NCBI GenBank assembly: GCA_015832175.1
Contig: WJXW01000008.1
Location: 62,001-126,000, forward strand
From: Paraphaeosphaeria minitans
Taxonomy: Eukaryota > Ascomycota > Dothideomycetes > Pleosporales > Didymosphaeriaceae
Direction: 5' to 3'
Length of the DNA: 64,000 nucleotides
Shown piece after piece: positions 46,761 through 57,606 of the stretch. The position numbers and the translations under genes are program-made. The notes below the pieces were generated by a model. That model saw only the letters and a program-made list of their open reading frames with translations, was not told where the DNA came from and searched no databases. Each line of letters opens with the position of its first letter. Within the stretch, counting starts at the first letter, position 1.

Positions 46761-49700
46761 ATGACGAGAGTTGGCGCACCGCTCCGCAAGTGGACAGTTT
46801 ACCTGCTGCTCTGCAGCATCCCGACATGCGCCCTCGCTCAAGCGACGAATGAGACGCCCGCCCCCGACAGCAGCTCGACGGCCACTGCATCTGCGAGGAC
46901 CCCGCCCACGACGGCAGCGGTGTCGAAACCTCCCTCGGCCGCCAACGCGACATGCCCGTACCGTACCATCAACTACATCACCCACAGGCTGCCGCAGCAA
47001 TGCCTCCGGACCAGCTGGTCAGCTCCTACGCCGAGCGCCGCGATAGACGAGTCGAGCGAGGAAGGCGCACTCGATACAACAGAGGTCGCGGTGCCGTGGG
47101 TTAGACAAGACGCCTCGGGGAGCGAAGCCAGGGCTGAAGTGGAGGCGATAAGACCAGAAGCGACAGGCTCCCTTGACGCTGCCCCGGAGACTGCTTTGAC
47201 GGGCACACAAGCAGAAGCCGAGCTAGAGACAGAATCTCCGTTTGACAGCGACAACTTTCTCTCGTTCGAAGAGTGGAAGAAGAAGAACCTCGAGCGCGTC
47301 GGCCAGTCGCTCGACAACGTTGGCCAGGCTCGTGCTGCGTCCTCGGACCAGCGCAATCGACGGCGCCCGGTCAACGTCAACGCCCTCGATTCGCTGGGCG
47401 AAGAAGGGGAAATCGAGATAGACTTCAGCGGCTTCGGGAACCCTCCAGATGGACAGGCATTGCTGACGAAATCGCCCTCAGCTGCCCAGCCGGACACGGC
47501 CACGAGTATCGATGGCGAAGACCCCGCTGCCCCCAGCTCATGGGCACTCAGCAAGGATGCGGGCAAGACTTGCAAAGAGCGCTTCAACTACGCCTCCTTC
47601 GATTGTGCTGCTACAGTCCTAAAGGTCAACCCGAAAGCTAAGAGCACCTCCTCCATCTTGGTCGAGAACAAGGACAGCTACATGCTCTCCGAGTGCTCCG
47701 CCGAGAACAAGTTCATCATCGTCGAGCTGTGCGAAGACATCCTTGTCGACACCATTGTCCTTGCCAATTACGAATTCTTTTCTTCCATGTTCCGTCATTT
47801 TCGAATTAGCGTTTCCGATCGATACCCCGTGAAGCTGGACCGTTGGCGAGTCTTGGGCACATTCGAAGCCCGCAACTCCCGCGAGATCCAGCCTTTTCTC
47901 ATTACGGAGCCGCAGATCTGGGCCCGATATTTGCGCATTGAGCTTTTGACGCATTATGGTAACGAATTTTATTGTCCCATGAGTTTACTGAGGGTACATG
48001 GTACGACCATGATGGAGCAGTATAGAAGGGAGGAAGAAGAGGCTAGAGGAGACGACGACTTTGCGGAGCCCATTGATGAGATCGCTGAGGAACCAGTACA
48101 GACCGCCGTGGCTCCTGTCGATGAAGATTTTCTCCGTCAGCAGATCCAAACTAAATCAGATAAGGATACCGAGCCTGTGCAGGACGGCCCGCCACATGGA
48201 GACAACAATCAGAGTTCGACTGATGGTGGAAGTAGCGCCGGTTCCACCGACGGAGTGTTGTATCAACATCACGGAGCGCATCCACCAGGTCGTGCGTCAG
48301 AAGTACCTGTCAGCACAATGATCAAATCCGCTGGGGACGACGCTCCATCAGACGGGCAACGCCCGGGGCCATCGACCTCCTTGGATGCTGCTAAAGACAG
48401 CAAGAGAAGCATTTCGCATGACTCTCCCAATGCCGGTCCGGATGCCTTATCTTCACCTTCAACTCCGGCTCATACGCCTAAATCACCTACCTCAACAGCA
48501 GAGCACTATAGTGGCGACTCGAAGCCTGTATATTTACAGGCCACTGACACGAAAGTTGCCCCCAATACAGATACTGGTGCTGTACCTTCCAATAAGGGAC
48601 CATCAAATAATACCAACAGCGGCTCGCAGCCCCCGGCGCAAACACGCACATCTATGCAATCACAACCGAACACCCCGCCGACACAGGAATCATTCTTCAA
48701 GTCCATCTCAAAACGCCTTCAATACCTGGAAGCGAACAGCACCCTTTCGCTGCAGTATATCGAGGAGCAGTCTCGCACACTACGCGACGCTTTTATGAAG
48801 GTCGAGAAGAGACAACTGCAGAAGACTGAAAAGTTCCTGGACCATCTCAACACCACCGTCATGCACGAGCTCAACAGTTATCGAAACCTGTACGATCAAC
48901 TATGGCAAAGCACCATTTTAGAGCTAGAAGGCATGAAGGAACGGCAGCAGGCCGAGATCGGTGAGATTGGCGCGCGACTCAGCATGGTGGCAGACGAGCT
49001 CGTGTGGCAGAAGCGGATGGCAGTGGTGCAGTCTACTCTCCTGTTACTTTGTCTCGGCCTGGTGCTCTTTGTACGATCAGGGACGCTGGGTTCGCAGTCG
49101 GACATTCCCATTGTGCAGCAGCTAGGCAACACGTACTCCAGCTTCTTCGACTCGCCGTCACATAGTATGGAAGGCGGCAGGGGCATAAGACGCAGGCGCA
49201 CCTTTGGACACATTTGGCGGAGTGACGTTTCCGCGGCGCTAAGCGATCGCAGCGGTCACGTTGGTGACATGGTCAACGGTGTGTCGGATGCAGAGACAAA
49301 CGGTCGCCGTAGCCCTATGCAAGTCGCTTTCAGTCCGCCCACGCCAGCCACACTCGGCGAATCTCCCATGGCGAGAAACGCGGGCTCGGGCTCTTCTAAC
49401 CAACCCAACGGTATCGCAGCCCGGCCCGATGAGCATGACCATGGTCTGCCCACGCCAACCGAGGAACCTGGAGACCCACTTTTATTCGAAGAGCAGGCCA
49501 AACGTCTCAAAGTCTTGGAAACGCAATCTGGTCCTGCTACTCCACGCGGCTCGCGGGATAGCAGGCCGTCGTGGGAGGAAGTCGACCGGGCTATCCATCT
49601 TCTCAACGCCGAAGATACCGAGGAGGAAGAGGAATTGAGGAGGAAGGTCAGAGAGCTGCTAAAGCGAAGGCGCAGTCCTCTGCAGAGAGCGATCAGCTAT

Positions 49701-49775
49701 GACGGCGTGCGGGGCGGGAGCCAGTCGCCCGATGAGGATGCTGTTGGAGACGACAGCGTATTTGTGGACGAGTGA
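46761..49775 (+). CDS. SUN-like domain ER membrane protein (SLP1/SUCO family)
   Basis: Single-exon, 1004-aa type I-like membrane protein of the mid-SUN group (yeast Slp1, metazoan SUCO/osteopotentia), which in yeast pairs with Emp65 in the ER and protects soluble ER proteins from degradation. A signal peptide covers residues 1-26 (WTVYLLLCSIPTCALA). Residues 165-185 hold the family's FLSFEEWKKKNL motif. The SUN-like domain runs about 270-413 (CKERFNYASFDCAATVLK, then NKFIIVELCEDILVDTIVLA, then HFRISVSDRYP and the end EFYCPMSLLRVHG). A Ser/Thr/Pro-rich stretch follows (470-640). A coiled coil (SKRLQYLEANSTLSLQYIEE) precedes a C-terminal membrane span at about 757-775 (STLLLLCLGLVLFV). The rest is a charged cytosolic tail. 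Length and order match fungal orthologues. Confidence 0.9.
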   Translation: MTRVGAPLRKWTVYLLLCSIPTCALAQATNETPAPDSSSTATASARTPPTTAAVSKPPSAANATCPYRTINYITHRLPQQCLRTSWSAPTPSAAIDESSEEGALDTTEVAVPWVRQDASGSEARAEVEAIRPEATGSLDAAPETALTGTQAEAELETESPFDSDNFLSFEEWKKKNLERVGQSLDNVGQARAASSDQRNRRRPVNVNALDSLGEEGEIEIDFSGFGNPPDGQALLTKSPSAAQPDTATSIDGEDPAAPSSWALSKDAGKTCKERFNYASFDCAATVLKVNPKAKSTSSILVENKDSYMLSECSAENKFIIVELCEDILVDTIVLANYEFFSSMFRHFRISVSDRYPVKLDRWRVLGTFEARNSREIQPFLITEPQIWARYLRIELLTHYGNEFYCPMSLLRVHGTTMMEQYRREEEEARGDDDFAEPIDEIAEEPVQTAVAPVDEDFLRQQIQTKSDKDTEPVQDGPPHGDNNQSSTDGGSSAGSTDGVLYQHHGAHPPGRASEVPVSTMIKSAGDDAPSDGQRPGPSTSLDAAKDSKRSISHDSPNAGPDALSSPSTPAHTPKSPTSTAEHYSGDSKPVYLQATDTKVAPNTDTGAVPSNKGPSNNTNSGSQPPAQTRTSMQSQPNTPPTQESFFKSISKRLQYLEANSTLSLQYIEEQSRTLRDAFMKVEKRQLQKTEKFLDHLNTTVMHELNSYRNLYDQLWQSTILELEGMKERQQAEIGEIGARLSMVADELVWQKRMAVVQSTLLLLCLGLVLFVRSGTLGSQSDIPIVQQLGNTYSSFFDSPSHSMEGGRGIRRRRTFGHIWRSDVSAALSDRSGHVGDMVNGVSDAETNGRRSPMQVAFSPPTPATLGESPMARNAGSGSSNQPNGIAARPDEHDHGLPTPTEEPGDPLLFEEQAKRLKVLETQSGPATPRGSRDSRPSWEEVDRAIHLLNAEDTEEEEELRRKVRELLKRRRSPLQRAISYDGVRGGSQSPDEDAVGDDSVFVDE

Positions 49776-49824
49776 ATTGATGATTGATTGATTGACTGAC
49801 TGACTGACTGACTGACTGACTGAC
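49776..49824. repeat. (TGAT)n/(TGAC)n microsatellite directly after a stop codon
   Basis: Begins with the first base after the TGA stop of the SLP1-like gene: three TGAT units, then eight TGAC units. Because the unit is four bases and contains TGA, every forward frame meets a stop within it. Confidence 0.9.
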
Positions 49825-50375
49825 AAAATGATACCTCTATGTTTACTGGCGCTGCATCTTCGGCGTTGCATTGGGATGGAGGATCTTCACGACTGAGCGA
49901 GCATTGCACAGTAGGGATGGCGTTTGGGCTTTCGAGGAGTGCTATACTTGGTGAATACATTCGTTACCTGGAGACTTATTCTTGATGACTCGCATACGTG
50001 AATGATATCGTCACTGCAAGTATACGATCGAACGGTCCTACTCAAGGCCAGAGATAGCCAATGTTTCATGAATAAGCGCGTAGATGCACCCTTTCCCTCT
50101 TCCTCCTCAAATGCTCAACCGAGTCTCAGGTCACCGTCAGACAATGATAAAAGGCATCCTCGGATAGCATCAGAAATCACTCCACGTTGCCAAGAACCTC
50201 CGCCCCCAGCCAACCAGGGGCGCTATGGAGGCGGGTTAACTCCGCGAACCTCGGCTGGCCCCGCAACGGAACTTAGCTCGCCTTACCAATGTCTCCATTG
50301 ATGGTTGCCTCGGTTGCTGCCATTTTATCCGCATAACCTCCTGCTGCGTCGATCCAGCAAGAAGAAACCGCAAAC
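49825..50375. other. Intergenic region before the acyl-CoA dehydrogenase gene
   Basis: No gene seen. It contains the SLP1-like terminator side and the promoter of the next plus-strand gene. Confidence 0.55.
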
Positions 50376-51934
50376 ATGTCGGAACTCCTCGTAAACTCAG
50401 AGAAAGGCCATCTCAGCGCCAGCCAGCGCATCCCCCAGATCGCGCGGCCCTTCGTCTCGGAGCGCGCGGCCAAAACGCTCGACCTCGTACCTTGCCTCCT
50501 CCCTCGTCCGACCTTCCAATGCTGATTTCCCCCCCCAGGTCGAGAAGTTTGTCGAGGAAGAATGCATCCCCCACGATGAGGTGTACCTGCGGCAGATTGG
50601 CGAGACGACTCAGCAGCGCTTCTCGTCGCATCCCTCCGTCATCGAGGACCTGAAGAAGAAGGCCCAGGCTCTGGGTCTGTGGAATATGTTCCTGCCCACG
50701 AACCACTTCAAGGAGGGCGCGGGGTTCAGCAACCTGGAGTATGGGCTCATGGCCGAGTACCTGGGCAAGAGTCGGACGGCTAGCGAGGTGTGTATACCAG
50801 GTGGATTGGAATACCACGACTGACGAGGCACAGGCTACCAACTGCGCGGCCCCGGACACAGGAAACATGGAGGTACTCGCCAAATACGGCACTGACGCCC
50901 AGAAGAAGAGATGGCTTGAGCCGCTGCTCCAGGGCAAGATTCGCTCTGCCTTCCTCATGACAGAGCCCCAAGTCGCCTCGAGTGATGCGACCAACATCGA
51001 GATGACCATCACGCGCGATGGCGACTCGTACGTGCTCAACGGCTCGGTATGTCCCCTGAACCTGCTCCAATTCCCCAACTAACGCCCCCAGAAATGGTGG
51101 TCCTCGGGCATCGGTGACCCCCGCTGCGAAATCTTCATCGTCCTGGGCAAAACCGACCCCAACAACGCCAACAAATACGCCCAACAGTCCGTCATCCTCG
51201 TCCCGCACAACACCCCGGGCATCACCATCCACCGCATGCTCGGCGTCTTCGGCTACGACGACGCGCCCCACGGCCACGGCCACGTCTCCTTCACCAACGT
51301 GCGCGTCCCGGCTTCCAATCTCGTGCTCGGCGAGGGCGATGGCTTCAAAATCATCCAGGGCCGCCTCGGACCCGGCCGCATCCACCACGCCATGCGCTCC
51401 ATCGGCGCCGCCGAGAAGGCGCTGGAGTGGTTCCTGGCGCGGATCAACGACCCCCGCAAGAAGCCGTTTGGCGAGATGCTGCACAAGCACGGCATCATGC
51501 TGGACCGCGTCGCACGCTCGCGCATCGAAATCGACGCGGCTCGCCTGGCGGTCCTCAACGCCGCCATCACCATCGACGCCTCCGACGCAAAGGGCGCGCT
51601 CAAAGAAATCGCCGAGGTCAAGGTCCTCGTCCCGCAAATGAACCTCGACGTCATCGACCGCGCGATCCAAGCCTACGGCGGCGCCGGCGTCTCCCAGGAC
51701 ACCCCGCTCGCGGCCATGTACGCCAACGGAAGGACGATGCGGATCGTGGACGGGCCGGACGAGGTGCACTTGCTGCAGCTGGGCAAGAACGAGAACAGGC
51801 GGGGCAAGGCGCACAAGCAGAGGATCGAGGCGCAGAGGAAGAAGGGTTACGAGTTGTGTGCAAAGTACGGCGTCGAGCCAAAGGACCCGCTGTACTTGGG
51901 GAGGAGCACCGGCGAGGGCAAGAGCAAGCTGTAG
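50376..51934 (+). CDS. Acyl-CoA dehydrogenase (ACAD10/11-like)
   Basis: FAD enzyme that introduces an alpha-beta double bond into an acyl-CoA, as in beta-oxidation. My model has four exons: 50376-50486, 50539-50787, 50834-51046 and 51092-51934 (471 aa); introns are 52, 46 and 45 bp, all in phase 0. N-terminal helical domain: [16 protein letters not shown], then [12 protein letters not shown]. The flavin-contact strand [17 protein letters not shown] and [12 protein letters not shown] form the middle domain; the C-terminal domain includes [32 protein letters not shown] and [20 protein letters not shown]. This wording fits the ACAD10/11 branch found in fungi. There is no fused cytochrome b5 or kinase domain and no obvious mitochondrial presequence. 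The C-terminus GKSKL ends in SKL, a peroxisomal targeting signal (PTS1), so peroxisomal beta-oxidation is likely. Confidence 0.92.
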
Positions 51935-52564
51935 GTCTGACAAGAGGGAAGGGTTTGTTGCATAGCAGCGTTACGAAATACATGGATCTGGTTGGTTGCG
52001 CACATGGCGTCTCGTGGTTCGTATCTTGCGGGTGCCGAAGTATCCGTGTATAAATATGTATCCACCCTCTCCATCACCCCTCTTCCTCACTCCTCCGTAC
52101 ATGATGCTTCCAACTAGCCCTCCCTCCATCGGGAGTGTCCAAGGGAACGAGGGGAGCTTCCAGCGGCAGGACGCTCCCCAACTCCAGCAAGGTGCTGTCC
52201 TGGGTACCGTACACCTGTCTCGGCCAGCAATGGCTGTTCGTCAGTGACTCTGAGAGCTCAAAACGTCAACAACGTCCCTTTTGGCCCCAGGTAGAATGTG
52301 AGGGATCCTTTCACATATCCAGTGTGTGGCTGCTGGATGATGGTCGATGTTGTGAGGGGTCGAGCGATTGGTGTGGGGGCCGTTGAGCGGATCTCGGCGT
52401 GCAGCCAAGTGACAGGGGTCGCGCACGGACTGATGCACGAGCTGGGCTGTGTCCGACCTCCTTCACGTTACCTGCAATGTACGCTGTCCCGTTGAACAAT
52501 CGCAAATCGCAAATGGACGGTTCGACCAGACACCCGCTCTTCCTGCCATCCACAACCCGCATAC
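51935..52564. other. Intergenic region before the mannosyltransferase gene
   Basis: No gene recognised. Both flanking genes are on the plus strand. Short opposing frames here have no coding features. Confidence 0.55.
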
Positions 52565-53864
52565 ATGTATTTCCGTCGCCATAGAAAGGCCATCGTGCGC
52601 ACACTACTGGCCTTGTTTGTCTTGTTCAATGCCCTGGACGTTCTCCACGTGCGACGGCTTCTTGCTCGCCGAAGCACATCGTCCAATGACTACACACCCG
52701 GATCCGAGCGCGTCTTCATTGCCTGCATTTTCTGGAACAACGAGGCCATCCTGCGTTCTTCTTTGAGCGCGGCTTTGGTAGGCCTGGCCGAAACTCTTGG
52801 ACCCAAGAACGTTTTCATCAGCATCCATGAAAGCGGAAGCTGGGACGACACGAAAGTCGCACTGAGGGAACTTGACCAAGCTTTGGAAAAGGTCGGCGTC
52901 GAGAGGAGAATCACCACGTCCAACGTGACGCACGAGGATGAGATTTCCGTGGAGCCAACCGGCGAAGGCTGGGTAGAGACTCCGCAGGGGAAGAAAGAGC
53001 TGCGTCGTATTCCGTATCTGGCGCGGGAGAGGAACACAGGATTGAAGCCTCTTGCTGAGATGGCGGTGAAAGATGTACACTTCGACAAGATACTATTCGT
53101 CAACGATGTCGTCTTCTCTGTAAGTGGTTGCGGTCGGGTTGTCCTACACATTCGACTACTGACATCGCCAAGACGGAAGATGTGCTCCAGCTGTTAAACA
53201 CCCGCGGTGGTAAATATGCCGCGGCGTGCTCAATGGATTTCAAGGTTCCTCCGTACTTCTACGACACCTTTGCACTGAGAGACTCGAACGGCCACGAGCA
53301 TCTGATGCCCACCTGGCCCTACTTCAGATCGCGCGACTCCCGAGAAGCGGTCATGAACAACAACCCGGTCCCAGTGGCCAGTTGCTGGAATGGTATCGGT
53401 AAGTAGGAGCGCTCCAAGTGTGTTTTCAACGACTGAGTCGAATAGTCGCCATGCCCGCACACGTCTTCACCGGAACGTCTCCGATAAGGTTTCGCGGGAT
53501 CCCGGATTCATTGGCAGCCACGCATCTAGAGGGGTCCGAGTGCTGTCTAATCCACGCCGATAACCCGCTCTCCTTGAAGGAAGGCGTATTTCTCAATCCT
53601 GCAGTGCGGGTAGGGTACACCAAAGAAGCTTACGACGCCGTCAGGACAGACGAGAGCTCTCTGTCGTCCTTAACACTTCTCGCCAGGCTATGGGAGAACC
53701 GCGTACGACGCTGGATCACCGTCACACCAGCGCTGAAGTCCGGTGTCGTCGCGTCCAGGGTGCGCAGGTGGAAAGAAGGTAACCCAGAGAACGAAGAGCC
53801 TGGGGGTTTCTGCTTGATCAACGAGATGCAGGTCCTGCGGAAGATCGGATGGGCGCATGTATGA
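52565..53864 (+). CDS. GT69-family alpha-1,3-mannosyltransferase (CMT1/CAP59-like)
   Basis: Golgi type II membrane glycosyltransferase of the family of cryptococcal Cmt1 and Cap59, which acts in cell-wall or capsule glycan synthesis. Three exons, 52565-53119, 53173-53398 and 53446-53864, with introns of 53 and 47 bp, give 399 aa. A signal anchor covers residues 9-26 (IVRTLLALFVLFNALDVL). Family motifs in order: VFIACIFWNNEAILR, NVFISIHESGSWDDTK, YLARERNTGLKPL, FVNDVVFSTEDVLQLL (DxD-like acidic position), MDFKVPPYFYDTFALRDSNG, CWNGIVAMPAHVF and ECCLIHADN. The acid-rich sites and length are normal, so it should be active. The acceptor glycan cannot be told from sequence. Confidence 0.93.
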
Positions 53865-55397
53865 TGGCGTAGCGATCGGCAATGTACTAGTCTACCATGA
53901 GCAAAAGATTCATGGAAGCATTGCACAAGCGCGGGACGCGGTGGTTACGCGGGCGGCTCTCTGACGACACACTTACGGTATCTACTCAGCTGGGCTTGGG
54001 CTCTGCGATAGCCAGCTGGCCAAGGACTTACCGCACGGGAACCGCTGAACCGCGGTGGTACGGAGATTGTCTATGCGGATTTCGAATGTTTCATATCTGG
54101 TCTATATGTTATAGCGCTTCCTGATCCCGTGAAGGCCAATGGTCATCAACATGATCCAGATAGTCTATCTACCGAGGTAGACTACCAGGCCGACCTCCAA
54201 ATCACTCCACCGCAGCTGCAATTCTTCCACCGGCTTCGGCAAGCTCGTCCCAAACACTCCCAGTCGCAACAGCCCTGCTCCAGCGACGCCTTTCGCGCCC
54301 AACTATCGCTACATATGCCCTCAGGACGGAGATCGAAACGCCAACTCAATCACTACCCGACTCCTCACCGTCCACCCAGACCTCTCGCAAGTCTACAGGG
54401 AAAACTGTGCTCGGCGGCGAGGAAGGGCCAGCTTGGGGGTTGGTCAGACAAGCCGTTAGTCGGAAGCGGGGTATGTGACGGCCACGGGTAGAATATGACT
54501 AGGTAGCTTCCAACGAACCTGGAGATGGTTGAGAGTTCAATATGACAGGGATGTGAATACTAGGTAGCTAGCTAGCTAGCCATCATCATCGTGAATAGAA
54601 AAAGAAGAAGAAAAAAATTATCAGACTTCCGTGATGCAGATGGTTTGACGTGCTCGGCTCAGCGCAGCGCAGCGCAACGCAGCGCGTGTATCTACACGAC
54701 GAGTAGGTTCTGTAGCCTACCCATCTACCTACCTACCTACCTACCCTGATACCTTGACTACACATCTTAGAAGACAGACCCAAAGCGACGAGACAGGAAT
54801 GCATGACTCCCGTTTCTCTCCAATGTCATGTAGCGCTCTTTTTCAACATCAATGTGGTCGTGCTGTAACGAACGAACGAACGAACGAGGTTTTTCGTTTG
54901 GCAGATGTTGTTGGAGTTACGACTGAGTTTGCTTAGGATTTGGGGATTGGATTTGTATTGAGATGCGGTAGGGTGGGTAGGTGGGTAGGTAGGTTCGTTT
55001 CAGTCATTTGAAAAAGGAGACTATGATAGTTGGGCGTGTGTTGTCTGGTTTGTTTGGGATCGCGCGCATTTCGATGTTGAGGTGTACCTACCTAGGCATT
55101 TAGAATTTTGGGTCTCGGGTTTAAGGAGCTTGTTTGGTTGGGTGGCGCTTTCTAGATTTTCCGTCTTGGATTCAAGGAGCTTGTTTGGTTATGAGACGCT
55201 TTCCGGGCAGTGATCTGACTAGTCCCGATTGGGATCTCGATTAGGTAGCTGTTCGCCGAACTTCACGTGAGCTGGACCGTCCCATGTTGCGCCTCACGTC
55301 ACCAACGACTTGATCATCTTCGATCTTGTGCATTTTCCGCTCACGGAAGCGGCGTTCAATCTAGAATTTCATCAGACGTCGTTTAGCAAGGCAATCC
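53865..55397. other. 1.5-kb intergenic region with microsatellites and one possible exon
   Basis: No gene can be called with confidence. A frame at about 54180-54455 has protein-like composition (FAPNYRYICPQDGDRNANSI) and is preceded by an acceptor-like GAGGTAG, but I found no partner exon. Simple repeats: TAGC at 54564-54580, CAGCG at 54661-54686, TACC at 54727-54746, AACG at 54867-54887. The part 54490-55280 is otherwise featureless. Confidence 0.5.
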
Positions 55398-57046
55398 ATG
55401 CAAATGGCTCGCAGAGAACGCCGTCAAACACCCCCACTTCAAAAATATACGGCTTGGGGGTTCGAAACCAACTACCCTTTCAAAGCTGCGAAGAACATTC
55501 CGGCAACTCAAATTGGGGCGCGCGGCCTCCTTGATCTCCCCGATGAACTCCTTCTCTGGGTCGTTTCTGAGTTGCGCGCAACCCGGCTCGATCAACCGCA
55601 GTCGCTGGCTTTCAGGAACAAGCACAAAGAATCGGACCGGCAAGATGAGAACTTCTATCGAAAATATGCACTCTACGGGCTCTGTCTCACTTCAAAGCGA
55701 CTCAACAGGCTCGCGATTCCTGCGCTTTATGATGCCGTCTTGGGATCCACGACAAATTATGGTCTCGGCCGGCTGCGCCTAATCTGGAGAACTCTCACAG
55801 AGAAAGAGGAGCTGAGATATCATGTTCGCTACGTCGAGAATCTGCTGGAAGACTGCCTTGGCAACAGGCTTTCCGCTGATCTAGAGGATCTAGAAGATTT
55901 GGTTGGCGCACAATTAGGTACGCTTTCTTCCGTTGTGCAGTGACCCTATTGTGTACACCGCATTCATCTTTACATGGCTGGTAATTCATGAACAAGACCC
56001 TCTTCTGATCATAAGTAGTGACGGAGTACTTTTCGAAGCTTGCATGGATCGTCCGTATGTGCCCGAACATAGCGCAGATGTCTGTCATCTCGATCGAGAG
56101 CAATAACTTCACCTTTTGGAACCACGTCCTTGATCCTCTAGATGACGGCCAGGAAGAAAAGGGCGGAGGGGACCTATCGGGCGCCCCGAAACACATCCTG
56201 TGCAAACTCAAAAAGCTTACCTTGCAGACCAATGTCTCCCGTGTATACCGAAACGAGCCTAGTGTCGAATTTGACCACATCTACTCTGAAATTTTGAAGT
56301 TCTCACCACTCGTAGAACTGAGGGCGTGTGGAGTCGCCGCTATGGATGACGTCGAGGTTTTCAATCCTGGCATCTCCAGCATACCCTTAGGAACGACCAT
56401 CGAGAGTCTGCAACGAATCGAGATTACCCAATGCAGCCTTCCACTCGAAAGCGTCGATAAGATGCTCTCAGCTTGCAACAGCCTTCGTCATTTCTTCTGT
56501 CATTGGGTACACTTGCGTTGTGAAATGTCACATAGACAGGTAAACCTTTTACCAAATCTTCAGAGACATCGTAAGAGCTTGCAAACATTGTGCCTCATGG
56601 GGAACTTGGCAACCTTTGGTTCTACGACGGAATCCTGGGTCTCATTTCCTAGTCTCTGCCAGATGACAGCTCTGAAAGAAGCGAAGCTTTGCAATCTCTT
56701 TTTACCCGACAGCGAATGCCGGAAACGCTCGCTTTCCGATAACCCAACCGTTCCGATTGCGCCGGAGCTTGCCCCAGCGCTGGAGGACCTCACAATATCT
56801 TACAACATGTACTACCTCAGACCGGAGACGTGGGGGAGCTCGGTTTTAGCGAGATTGCAGCGACTGGCAGCTGATTGTACGCAGTATCTCCCGCGACTAC
56901 GAGATTTGACTGTTCAGTACGAGGGGGGCGAGATTTCACCGTGGGCTGGCGATGACGAGGACCTGGTCAGGCGCTTTGGGGAAAAGGGAATCCACCTCAG
57001 TATCGTCAAGGATGTGGACGTTCTTGCTATGATTGGCCAAGAATAA
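55398..57046 (+). CDS. F-box-containing hypothetical protein
   Basis: Likely substrate adaptor of an SCF ubiquitin ligase, judged only from an F-box-like segment LLDLPDELLLWVVSELRATR at about residues 43-62. Two exons, 55398-55917 and 56019-57046, with a 101-bp intron whose joint codon gives VTEYFSKLAW, make 515 aa. The start could also be the ATG two codons later (55404). The remainder has leucine-rich spacing (LKKLTLQTNV, LQRIEITQCSLP, LEDLTISYNMYYL, LPRLRDLTVQYEGG), as in the F-box/LRR-like proteins common in Pezizomycotina; individual repeats are irregular. No close family is recognised and the target is unknown. Confidence 0.8.
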
Positions 57047-57606
57047 CGATTTGGGAGATCTGGGAGCTGTAGCGATAACCTGAAGATTGGTTCTTAGGTA
57101 ATCGATATATCTTGCTCAAATTCTTCCAACTCACCCCAAAGAAGCTGTCCCCCACGGCAACTCTCTAGTAGCAATCGCATTCCATCATCAACTTCACTTC
57201 GGCAGACACACCTTCACCTGTAGCTTCAGTACTCCCTGCTTCACCCAGCGTATGTTTCTGCCATGGTAGAGTGCAGCCACTCACTCGTAACCCAGCTTCA
57301 CCATTCGTTTGCGTCCCCGCCTTCCCGCCCTCTCCTGCAAACGCTAGGAACTCGCCCACGTACCCCGAAGCAGGGATATTCCGCTTTCACTAGAAGCCCC
57401 GTTTGCACCGAGAACCCACGGACCCGGCATATAAAGCCATGCCCGCCCCCCTCGAACCTACTTCCCACCATTCCGACTCGCCCGTCTACTGAGCTTTGGA
57501 CTGACAGCCAAAACACTCTGTCTTTGTGCAGTGGCCCAAGTCTCAGTCCACTCGACTCTCAACTCCTATACTTGCGTCCCCCTTCGAGACGCCCAAGGGT
57601 TCAGAC
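57047..57606. other. Intergenic region and promoter of the coiled-coil protein gene
   Basis: Contains a good TATA box (57430-57435) in the context GGCATATAAAGCC. No gene recognised. Confidence 0.55.
57430..57435 (+). promoter_or_regulatory. TATA box
   Basis: TATAAA lies 172 bases upstream of the ATG at 57607. With the usual distance to the transcription start it would give a leader of about 70-140 bases. Confidence 0.45.

Noticed and set aside
50780..51943. Minus-strand open frame of 387 codons opposite the acyl-CoA dehydrogenase
   Set aside because: Antisense shadow of conserved dehydrogenase exons, and it also runs across introns of the real gene.
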